Shown: piece after piece, positions 1 through 5,506 of the stretch
How the letters are laid out: every line of letters begins with the position of its first letter
How positions within the stretch are numbered: the first letter of the stretch is position 1
NCBI GenBank assembly: GCA_024681495.1
Contig: JAILAS010000012.1
Location: 1 to 8,463 of the forward strand
DNA length: 8,463 bases
Direction of reading: 5' to 3'
DNA from: Eubacterium sp.
Lineage (GTDB): Bacteria; Bacillota; Clostridia; Lachnospirales; Lachnospiraceae
Position numbers and translations under genes: made by a program
The notes under the pieces: generated by a model
Database searches by the model: none
What the model was told of the DNA's origin: nothing
The model's input: only the letters and a program-made list of their open reading frames with translations

Positions 1-17
1 GACCCGAATCCGGCGCG

Positions 18-39
18 CAAGACTCGCGAGCGAGTCTTG
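18..39. repeat. Perfect 9-bp inverted repeat (hairpin)
   Basis: CAAGACTCG (18-26) and CGAGTCTTG (31-39) are exact reverse complements separated by the four bases CGAG. Neither strand has a T-run after the stem, so this does not look like an ordinary intrinsic terminator. It could be a protein-binding palindrome, the stem of a transcript coming from upstream, or part of a dispersed repeat. The sequence alone does not decide. Confidence 0.55.
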
Positions 40-158
40 AAATCAAGCGTTAGTGGGAACACCTATTTCCAAAGTAGTTGTTTAGGGGTGGATTTGGCAT
101 GGGGTTTTAGGCTCCGTAAACCCACATTTTGGGTTTCACACGTTTCCAGACCACAAAA

Positions 159-174
159 TGTTTCACGTGAAACA
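159..174. promoter_or_regulatory. parS: parS centromere site bound by ParB
   Basis: The 16-mer TGTTTCACGTGAAACA is an exact match to the conserved bacterial parS palindrome on which ParB (Spo0J) loads. Here it sits inside a longer perfect 24-bp palindrome, because AAAA (155-158) is mirrored by TTTT (175-178). It lies about 1.8 kb upstream of the parA start, on the far side of the aldehyde dehydrogenase gene. ParB loaded here would clamp and spread over the neighbouring DNA, and ParA and SMC would act on that complex to separate and organise origins. It is the only full parS I find in the window. Confidence 0.95.
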
Positions 175-236
175 TTTTCTGCACGACAAATTGTTTCCCG
201 GAACGGAATATTCGGGCAGAAAAAATAAGGGAGATG

Positions 237-245
237 TGGTAGTAT
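237..245 (+). promoter_or_regulatory. Probable extended -10 promoter of the aldehyde dehydrogenase gene
   Basis: TGG directly followed by TAGTAT has the TGn plus -10 layout of an extended -10 promoter. TATATA at 243-248 is an overlapping alternative. I see no good -35 hexamer 16-18 bases upstream. Initiation 6-8 bases downstream would fall near 252-254, where the first stem of the structured leader begins. A nearly identical element lies in front of parA at 1854-1862. Confidence 0.4.
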
Positions 246-252
246 ATATCTC

Positions 253-396
253 AGACGAGATGACCCCTGACTCTAAGTAAAGTTCAGAAGGGGGAAAGAA
301 ACTTGTCTAAGGCGCACGGATGGAATTCGCTCGATCCCTTTCGGGCACGGCGAACGGTCCGCCGGGGGAATGCGCCCTAAGAATCATGTAGGGAGG
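253..396 (+). promoter_or_regulatory. Structured 5' leader of the aldehyde dehydrogenase gene (candidate cis-regulatory RNA)
   Basis: The leader folds by eye into two domains. Domain 1 closes with AGACGAG (253-259) pairing CTTGTCT (302-308, one G-U pair). It encloses a hairpin made from CCC (264-266) with GGG (290-292) and CTGA-CT (267-272) with AG-TCAG (281-287, one bulged T). Domain 2 closes with GGCGCA (311-316) and TGCGCC (371-376). It contains TTCGC (326-330) with GCGAA (350-354) and CCC (336-338) with GGG (343-345); an alternative inner stem is CGGCG (349-353) with CGCCG. Just downstream, CCCTA (375-379) can pair with TAGGG (389-393), which would cover the first part of the SD GGGAGG (391-396). 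That last hairpin reuses two bases of the domain 2 closing stem. I do not recognise any named riboswitch class. The structure is by eye, without energy calculation. Confidence 0.45.
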
Positions 397-402
397 TGCC
401 GT

Positions 403-1782
403 ATGACGGTAGAGGAAATCAGCAAAAAGGTAGAGGAACAGAAAAAGTATTTCGCGTCGGGCAAAACGATGCCCGTCGAAAACAGGATAAAAGCCCTGAA
501 GAAACTGATGGCGGCCATATGCAGAAACGAGGACAGCATTGCGGCGGCGCTCAAAAAGGATCTGGGGAAGAGTGTCACCGAGGCATATATGTGCGAGATT
601 GGCGTGGCCAAGTCCGAGATCACGTATATGCTCAGGCACATTAATAGATTTGCGGCAGAAAAGAGGGTGCTCACGCCGTTGGCGCAGTTCGCGGCCAAAA
701 GCTATGTGAAGCCGGTTCCGTACGGAGTGACCCTGATTATGAGCCCGTGGAACTATCCCTTCCTTCTGACTATTGAGCCGTTGACCGATGCACTCGCGGC
801 CGGCAATACCGCCGTAGTCAAGCCAAGCGCATATTCGCCCGCCACGAGCGAAGTTGTGGAAAAGATAATTGCGGAGGCGTTCGACCCCGGCATGGTCACG
901 GTGGTCAATGGCGGAAGAGAGGAGAACAGGAGCCTTCTTCAGGAGCCGTTCGACTATGTGTTCTTCACAGGAAGCCAGGCCGTCGGGAAAGAGGTGCTGC
1001 GTAATTGTGCCGACAGGCTCACCCCGGCCACGCTGGAGTTGGGCGGAAAGAGTCCCGTTATCGTGGATTCGACGGCGAAGATCCCGTTGGCGGCCAGGAG
1101 GATTGTCTTCGGCAAGTACCTTAATTGTGGACAGACCTGCGTGGCGCCCGACTACATCTATTGCCACGCATCCGTAAAGGACCGCCTGGTCCAGTATCTC
1201 AAGAAGGAGATAATCGCACAGTTCTCAGAGGCGCCGTTGAACAACGGGAACTACGGCAGGATTATCAATGAGAAGCACTTCCTCAGAATCTGCGGGCTCA
1301 TCGATGATGAGAAGCTCGCCTACGGCGGAAAGGCCGATAGGGAGGGCTGCCGGATAGAGCCTTCAATCATGGACAACGTGACCTGGGACGATGCGATTAT
1401 GCAGGAGGAGATATTCGGACCGGTGCTTCCCATATTGACGTACGAGTCGCTGAAGGATACGGTGCAGATTATAAATTCGAAGCCCCGCCCACTCGCATTG
1501 TACCTCTTTACGGAGAACAATAAGGCGGTCAGGTACGTTACTCAGAATTGCCAGTTCGGCGGCGGCTGCATAAACGACACCATAATCCACCTGGCAACCA
1601 GCCGGATGGGATTCGGCGGCGTCGGCGAGAGCGGAATGGGATCTTATCACGGAAAGGACGGTTTCGACACGTTCTCCCACAGGAAGAGCATCGTAAACAA
1701 GGCAACGTGGATGGACCTTTCGATGAGGTATCAGCCGTATACCCGGGAGAAGGGGTCCCTAATACGCAGATTCTTAAAGTAG
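403..1782 (+). CDS. Aldehyde dehydrogenase family protein (NAD(P)-dependent, class 3-like)
   Basis: This 459-residue protein is a full-length member of the aldehyde dehydrogenase superfamily, which oxidises aldehydes to acids with NAD(P)+. The cytosolic enzyme shows the expected landmarks in order: PWNYPF with Asn117, VVKPS with cofactor-binding Lys140, FFTGS at 187-191, ELGGKSP with the general-base Glu212, GQTC with the nucleophile Cys246, QEEIFGP at 334-340, and a Gly-rich end (FGGVGESGMG, 404-413). Length and the short N-terminus suggest the class 3/YwdH-like branch, which acts on fatty or aromatic aldehydes; the true substrate cannot be read from sequence. I chose ATG 403 because GGGAGG (391-396) is correctly spaced. 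The in-frame ATG at 370 falls inside the leader stem and lacks an SD. Half of its 24 Arg codons are AGG. The gene has its own promoter and leader and lies between parS and parA, so it is probably not a functional part of the segregation system. Confidence 0.93.
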   Translation: MTVEEISKKVEEQKKYFASGKTMPVENRIKALKKLMAAICRNEDSIAAALKKDLGKSVTEAYMCEIGVAKSEITYMLRHINRFAAEKRVLTPLAQFAAKSYVKPVPYGVTLIMSPWNYPFLLTIEPLTDALAAGNTAVVKPSAYSPATSEVVEKIIAEAFDPGMVTVVNGGREENRSLLQEPFDYVFFTGSQAVGKEVLRNCADRLTPATLELGGKSPVIVDSTAKIPLAARRIVFGKYLNCGQTCVAPDYIYCHASVKDRLVQYLKKEIIAQFSEAPLNNGNYGRIINEKHFLRICGLIDDEKLAYGGKADREGCRIEPSIMDNVTWDDAIMQEEIFGPVLPILTYESLKDTVQIINSKPRPLALYLFTENNKAVRYVTQNCQFGGGCINDTIIHLATSRMGFGGVGESGMGSYHGKDGFDTFSHRKSIVNKATWMDLSMRYQPYTREKGSLIRRFLK

Positions 1783-1853
1783 AAAAAGAAGCGCGCGGAT
1801 TCTGCACCCGCGTCCCGGTAACCCAAAAACATATAGCTATCTTATTCAAAAGG

Positions 1854-1862
1854 TGGTAATAT
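1854..1862 (+). promoter_or_regulatory. Probable extended -10 promoter of the parA operon
   Basis: TGG followed by TAATAT has the extended -10 layout. GTGGTAATATA (1853-1863) matches GTGGTAGTATA (236-246) upstream of the aldehyde dehydrogenase gene in 10 of 11 positions. A weak -35-like TAGCTA lies at 1834-1839 with a 17-base spacer. Transcription would start around 1869, at the foot of the stem 1870-1920. No intrinsic terminator separates this from the aldehyde dehydrogenase gene, so read-through from upstream is also possible. Confidence 0.4.
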
Positions 1863-1869
1863 AGACGTG

Positions 1870-1920
1870 CTGACTGTCCGGAAAAAATCGAGAGAGTTTA
1901 CGTCCGAAAAGGGCGGTCAG
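1870..1920 (+). promoter_or_regulatory. Potential 5' leader stem upstream of parA
   Basis: At the RNA level CTGACTGTCC (1870-1879) can pair with GGGCGGTCAG (1911-1920) over ten positions, eight Watson-Crick and two G-U, with a 31-base loop. The arm and loop carry a direct repeat, GTCCG followed by As, at 1876 and 1902 (26 bases apart), so other pairings are possible. The SD AGGAG (1942-1946) lies 21 bases further on and is not obviously covered. Function unknown. Confidence 0.3.
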
Positions 1921-1951
1921 AACGGGTAAAAATAAGAACTCAGGAGTGTAT

Positions 1952-2722
1952 ATGGGAAGAAAAATAGCAATTGCAAACCAAAAAGGAGGCGTCGGCAAGA
2001 CCACTACAGCAGTGAATCTGTCTGCGAGTCTCGCCGAAATGGGTAAGAAGGTGCTGCTTATCGACACCGACCCGCAGGGGAACGCCACCAGTGGATTGGG
2101 AATAGATAAAGACGAACAGGATAATACGGTGTACGATCTTATTCTCGGCGAGTGTGCTGCGAATCAGTGCATCGTTAAGACACAGATGGAGGGGCTCGAC
2201 GTTATTCCTTCTGATGTAAACCTCGCCGGCGCGGAGATTGAGCTCCTGGACGACAGGATTAAGAATAAGGAATACGTTCTCCGTGATCAGCTCGATTACG
2301 TGAAGGACGACTATGACTATATTCTTATCGATTGCCCGCCCTCGCTCAACATTCTCACCATAAACGCGATGACGACGGCGACCAGCATTCTGGTGCCCAT
2401 CCAGTGTGAGTTTTATGCGCTCGAGGGACTGAGTCAGCTCATATACACGATTTCCCTCGTTAAGGATCGACTGAACAGCGACCTTAATATAGAAGGAGTC
2501 GTTTTCACAATGTTCGATTCGAGGACGAATCTCTCCAACCAGGTAGTAGATAACGTCAGGGAGAATCTCACCCAGAATATTTACGAAACGAAGATTCCCA
2601 GGAATGTTCGCCTCGCAGAGGCACCCAGTTTCGGCATGCCGATCAATCTCTACGATTCCCAGTCGGCAGGCGCGGAGAGCTACAGAAAGCTGGCGAAGGA
2701 AATCATAGAAAGAGAGGAGTAG
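1952..2722 (+). CDS. parA: Chromosome partitioning ATPase ParA/Soj
   Basis: This 256-residue cytosolic protein is a small chromosomal ParA (Soj) of the deviant Walker ATPase family. ATP-bound dimers bind DNA non-specifically, and ParB stimulates hydrolysis. The Walker A motif KGGVGKTTT spans 11-19 with signature Lys11 and P-loop Lys16. Walker A' LLIDTDPQGN covers 35-44 and includes Asp40. Walker B YILIDCPPS covers 123-131. The C-terminal signature IPRNVRLAEAPSFG (215-228) carries Arg217 and Arg220 in the region that contacts DNA in Soj proteins. There is no extra N-terminal HTH domain, as expected for chromosomal rather than plasmid ParA. ATG 1952 was chosen over the in-frame GTG at 1946 because that GTG overlaps the SD AGGAG (1942-1946). 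It is the first gene of a tight cluster, one base ahead of parB. Together with parS and ParB it segregates origins, and in Bacillus-type relatives it also regulates DnaA. Confidence 0.97.
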   Translation: MGRKIAIANQKGGVGKTTTAVNLSASLAEMGKKVLLIDTDPQGNATSGLGIDKDEQDNTVYDLILGECAANQCIVKTQMEGLDVIPSDVNLAGAEIELLDDRIKNKEYVLRDQLDYVKDDYDYILIDCPPSLNILTINAMTTATSILVPIQCEFYALEGLSQLIYTISLVKDRLNSDLNIEGVVFTMFDSRTNLSNQVVDNVRENLTQNIYETKIPRNVRLAEAPSFGMPINLYDSQSAGAESYRKLAKEIIEREE

Positions 2723-2723
2723 G

Positions 2724-3644
2724 ATGGCAGCCAAGAAGAAAGGACTCGGTCGCGGACTCGACGCGATGATTCCCAAGAAGCAGGAATCGGAGCCGGCGGA
2801 GAAGGCCGAACCCAAAAAGAAAAAAGCGACTAAGGAAAAGGAAGCCCCTGAAGGCGACGGCACCACGTTGGTTGACATAACGCTGGTCGAGCCCAACAAG
2901 GGTCAGCCCAGGAAGTACTTCGACGAGGAGGCACTGCAGGAGCTGTCCGATTCGATTGCCAAGTTTGGTGTGCTTCAGCCGCTCATTGTACAGAAGAAAA
3001 AGGATTTCTACGAGATAATCGCCGGAGAGCGCAGATGGCGCGCGGCAAAGATGGCGAAGCTCAAGGAGATTCCCGTATTCATAAAGGACTACTCCGACCA
3101 GGAGAGGATGGAGATTTCTCTTATCGAGAACATCCAGAGAGAAAACCTCGATCCCATCGAGGAGGCGCAGGCTTATAAGAGCCTTCTCGAGGAGTTCAAC
3201 CTTAAGCAGGAGGATGTGGCTGAGCGCGTGTCGAAGAGCCGTGCGGCCATTGCGAACTCGCTGCGTCTTTTGAAACTCGACGCCGAGATTCAGGACATGA
3301 TCATCAAGCAGATGATTACGGCAGGCCACGCCAGGGCGCTTCTTACCGTTGAGGATAAGGAGCAGCGCCTGAGCATTGCCCGCGAGGTCGCAGAGAAGAA
3401 GCTCAGCGTTCGAGACCTCGAGAAGCTCGTGAAGAAGAAGGCCGATGAGGCCGAGAAGGCGAGCAAAAAGGACAAGAAGGAAGTAGAACAGGAACTCATC
3501 TATGCCGACACCGCCGAGAAGCTCAAGGACATTCTCGGCACGAAGGTTTCCGTGGATCATAAGGACGGAAAGGGAAGGATAATCATTGACTATTATTCCC
3601 GGGATGAGTTTGAAAGAATAGTAGCACTGCTGGCGGGAAAGTAA
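2724..3644 (+). CDS. parB: Chromosome partitioning protein ParB/Spo0J
   Basis: This 306-residue ParB is the CTP-dependent DNA clamp that loads at parS. The N-terminal KGLGRGLDAMIP (6-17) is the conserved basic peptide that stimulates the ParA ATPase. A Lys/Glu-rich linker follows (18-45). The ParB/Srx CTP-binding domain starts near 50, with GERRWRAAK (101-109) and ENIQREN (135-141) as its signature boxes. The parS-reading helix-turn-helix lies around 160-184 (LKQEDVAERVSKSRAAIANSL). After a charged linker (about 235-258) comes the C-terminal dimerisation region (259-306). The SD lies inside the last codons of parA (GAGAGGAG, 2712-2719) and the gap is one base, so the two are very likely translationally coupled. 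Its target, a perfect parS, is at 159-174. Confidence 0.97.
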   Translation: MAAKKKGLGRGLDAMIPKKQESEPAEKAEPKKKKATKEKEAPEGDGTTLVDITLVEPNKGQPRKYFDEEALQELSDSIAKFGVLQPLIVQKKKDFYEIIAGERRWRAAKMAKLKEIPVFIKDYSDQERMEISLIENIQRENLDPIEEAQAYKSLLEEFNLKQEDVAERVSKSRAAIANSLRLLKLDAEIQDMIIKQMITAGHARALLTVEDKEQRLSIAREVAEKKLSVRDLEKLVKKKADEAEKASKKDKKEVEQELIYADTAEKLKDILGTKVSVDHKDGKGRIIIDYYSRDEFERIVALLAGK

Positions 3645-3668
3645 GCCGGCAGAGCGGAAGGAGGACTT

Positions 3669-4190
3669 ATGGATAGCGAATTGCTTACCATGCTGGGGAT
3701 TGATATCGATCCCGCGTATATTTTTATCGGATTGGCGGCGGCCGTGTTGCTGCTGTTCATTCTCCTCATTGTGGCGCTGGCGAAGATCAGCGGCCTGAAG
3801 AAGCGTTACAACTACTTCATGAAGGGAGAGAACGGAAAGTCCCTCGAAATCTCCATGAAGAACAAGTTCGACCAGCTCGAGGAGCTCGACAGGCGCTCGA
3901 AGGTCAACGAGCAGAACATAAAGAAAATCTTCGACAATCTGAACATTGCCATCCAAAAATTCGGTATGGTTAAATATGATGCTTTTGATGAGATGGGTGG
4001 CAAGCTCAGCTTCTCCCTCGCACTCCTCGATAAGAAGAACAACGGTATTGTTCTTAACGCGGTTCACACCAGGGAGGGCTGCTATACTTATATCAAAGAT
4101 ATCATTGACGGCGCGTCTGTTCTTCTTTTGACCAACGAGGAGCAGCATGCCATCGACATTGCAATGAACGGAGAGGGTAACGAAAAATGA
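3669..4190 (+). CDS. DUF4446 family membrane-anchored protein
   Basis: This 173-residue protein has a short N-terminus, one strong transmembrane segment (about 16-40), then a positively charged stretch (LKKRY, 43-47) that should place the remainder in the cytoplasm. The motif YFMKGENGKSLE (48-59) and the later block KFGMVKYDAFDEMGGKLSFSLALLD are what I recognise as DUF4446, a clostridial family often encoded beside parB and serS. Residues 60-97 are charged and likely helical or coiled coil; the C-terminal half looks alpha/beta. Function is unknown. AAGGAGG (3658-3664) is a strong SD. The gene begins 24 bases after parB, and its TGA overlaps the serS ATG by four bases. A link between the origin complex and the membrane is an attractive guess based only on location and topology. 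Confidence 0.85.
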   Translation: MDSELLTMLGIDIDPAYIFIGLAAAVLLLFILLIVALAKISGLKKRYNYFMKGENGKSLEISMKNKFDQLEELDRRSKVNEQNIKKIFDNLNIAIQKFGMVKYDAFDEMGGKLSFSLALLDKKNNGIVLNAVHTREGCYTYIKDIIDGASVLLLTNEEQHAIDIAMNGEGNEK

Positions 4191-5479
4191 TAGACATTAA
4201 ATTTTTAAGAGAGAATCCTGAAGTAGTAAAGGAAAACATAAAGAAGAAGTTCCAGGACGACAAGATGGTGCTCGTGGACGAGGTAATCGCTCTCGATAAG
4301 GAAAACCGCGAGATCAAGCAGGAGGTCGAGGGACTTCGCGCACAGAGGAACAAGCTTTCCAAGGAAATCGGCGGACTCATGAAGCAGGGACTTAAGGAAG
4401 AGGCCGAGCAGATTAAGGCGCAGGTTACCGCGAACTCCTCCAGGGTCGACGAGCTCACCGAGAGGGAGCGCGTGGTAGAGGAAGAGATTCAGACCCGCAT
4501 GATGAGAATCCCCAATATTATCGATGACTCCGTTCCCGTAGGAAAGGACGACAGCGAAAACGTGGAGCTCGAGAGATTTGGAGACCCCGTGGTTCCCGAT
4601 TACGAGATTCCCTATCACACTGATATTATGGAGAGCTTCGACGGAATAGACATGGACGCCGCCGGCGCCGTGGCAGGAAACGGATTCTACTACCTGCTCG
4701 GAGACATGGCCAGGCTTCACTCCGCAGTTCTCGCTTATGCCCGTGATTTCATGATCGACAAGGGCTTCACCTACTGCATTCCTCCCTACATGATAAGGAG
4801 CAACGTGGTTACGGGTGTAATGAGCTTCGACGAGATGGATGCGATGATGTATAAGATCGAGGGAGAGGACCTCTACCTCATCGGAACCAGCGAGCATTCG
4901 ATGATTGGAAGGTTCATCAACAGGATGATCCCCGAGGAGTCGATGCCCCAGACGCTCACCAGCTACTCGCCCTGCTTCCGCAAGGAAAAGGGCGCGCACG
5001 GAATCGAGGAGCGCGGCGTATACAGGATTCATCAGTTCGAGAAGCAGGAGATGATTGTCATCTGCGAGCCCGAGGAGTCGATGGACTGGTACGAGAAGAT
5101 GTGGAAGTACACCGTGGAGCTGTTCAGATCGCTCGATGTGCCTGTCCGCACGCTCGAATGCTGCTCCGGAGATCTGGCAGATCTCAAGGTCAAGTCCGTG
5201 GATGTCGAGGCGTGGTCGCCCCGTCAGCAGAAGTATTTCGAGGTGGGCAGCTGCTCTAACCTGGGCGACGCTCAGGCCCGCCGCCTTAAGATAAGAGTGA
5301 AGGGCAAGGATGGAACCCACCTCCCCCACACGCTCAACAACACTGTGGTTGCTCCTCCCCGCATGCTCATCGCATTCCTGGAGAACAATCTGAACGCCGA
5401 CGGAAGCATCAGCATTCCCGAGGCTCTGGTTCCTTACATGGGAGGCAAGACAGTTCTTACTCCCGGGAATAAGGACTGA
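4187..5479 (+). CDS. serS: Seryl-tRNA synthetase
   Basis: This 430-residue class II enzyme charges tRNA-Ser with serine, and in general also serves tRNA-Sec, in the cytoplasm. Residues 1-110 form the long antiparallel coiled-coil arm that grips the tRNA; the charged helices run about 27-105. The catalytic domain shows TSEHS (234-238), which includes the T-x-E signature, motif 2 PCFRKEKGAHGIEERGVYR (262-280) followed by HQFEKQEM (282-289), and motif 3 around NNTVVAPPRMLIAFLEN (384-400) with Arg392. The ending PEALVPYMGG (411-420) is typical of the family. The TSEHS and NNTVVAPPR wording differs from the common bacterial TAEVP and GSGLAVGR forms, suggesting a divergent subfamily. The ATG overlaps the upstream stop (ATGA, 4187-4190), so translation is probably coupled. 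Confidence 0.97.
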   Translation: MIDIKFLRENPEVVKENIKKKFQDDKMVLVDEVIALDKENREIKQEVEGLRAQRNKLSKEIGGLMKQGLKEEAEQIKAQVTANSSRVDELTERERVVEEEIQTRMMRIPNIIDDSVPVGKDDSENVELERFGDPVVPDYEIPYHTDIMESFDGIDMDAAGAVAGNGFYYLLGDMARLHSAVLAYARDFMIDKGFTYCIPPYMIRSNVVTGVMSFDEMDAMMYKIEGEDLYLIGTSEHSMIGRFINRMIPEESMPQTLTSYSPCFRKEKGAHGIEERGVYRIHQFEKQEMIVICEPEESMDWYEKMWKYTVELFRSLDVPVRTLECCSGDLADLKVKSVDVEAWSPRQQKYFEVGSCSNLGDAQARRLKIRVKGKDGTHLPHTLNNTVVAPPRMLIAFLENNLNADGSISIPEALVPYMGGKTVLTPGNKD

Positions 5480-5506
5480 TGGAAAAGTTTATCATGGAGA
5501 AGTTTA

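Larger units (their letters stand above)
1..252. other. Non-coding lead-in region containing parS; no confident gene
   Basis: I see no recognisable gene in this stretch. Frame 1 happens to be open from base 1 to the TAA at 226-228, but its translation matches no family I know, it covers the palindromic parS site and it has no ribosome binding site. Frames 2 and 3 close at 38-40 and 51-53, so a short tail of an upstream gene (rsmG is common at this place in clostridia) could end here, but I could not recognise one. The region also holds overlapping GGGTTT/AAACCC inverted repeats (102-107, 118-123, 131-136) and several GTTTC half-site-like words around parS. Confidence 0.6.

Noticed and set aside
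1..228. Open frame from base 1 to a TAA at 228 on the + strand
   Set aside because: It contains parS, has no SD, and its translation fits no family I recognise. It could be the tail of an upstream gene, but nothing supports that.
253..376. Assignment of the leader to a known riboswitch (fluoride, THF, c-di-GMP, TPP, glycine)
   Set aside because: I compared the conserved words I know for these classes and none matches, so I left it unassigned.
370..402. Earlier in-frame ATG for the aldehyde dehydrogenase
   Set aside because: No SD precedes it and it lies in the domain 2 closing stem. ATG 403 has a well-spaced GGGAGG and gives the usual family start.
1793..1813. GC-rich hairpin after the aldehyde dehydrogenase as an intrinsic terminator
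   Set aside because: The stem is only five to six pairs and is followed by GTCCCGG rather than a T-run, so I do not call it a terminator.
1946..1951. GTG start for parA two codons upstream
   Set aside because: The GTG overlaps the SD AGGAG. ATG 1952 has the right spacing and the usual MGxxIAIANQKGG beginning.
2703..4148. 481-codon open frame on the minus strand opposite parB and DUF4446
   Set aside because: It is antisense to two clearly recognised genes. Its Leu-rich content is what the reverse of GAG/AAG-rich codons produces. The same applies to the minus-strand frames at 307-1167, 1940-2899, 4205-5329 and 5600-6502.
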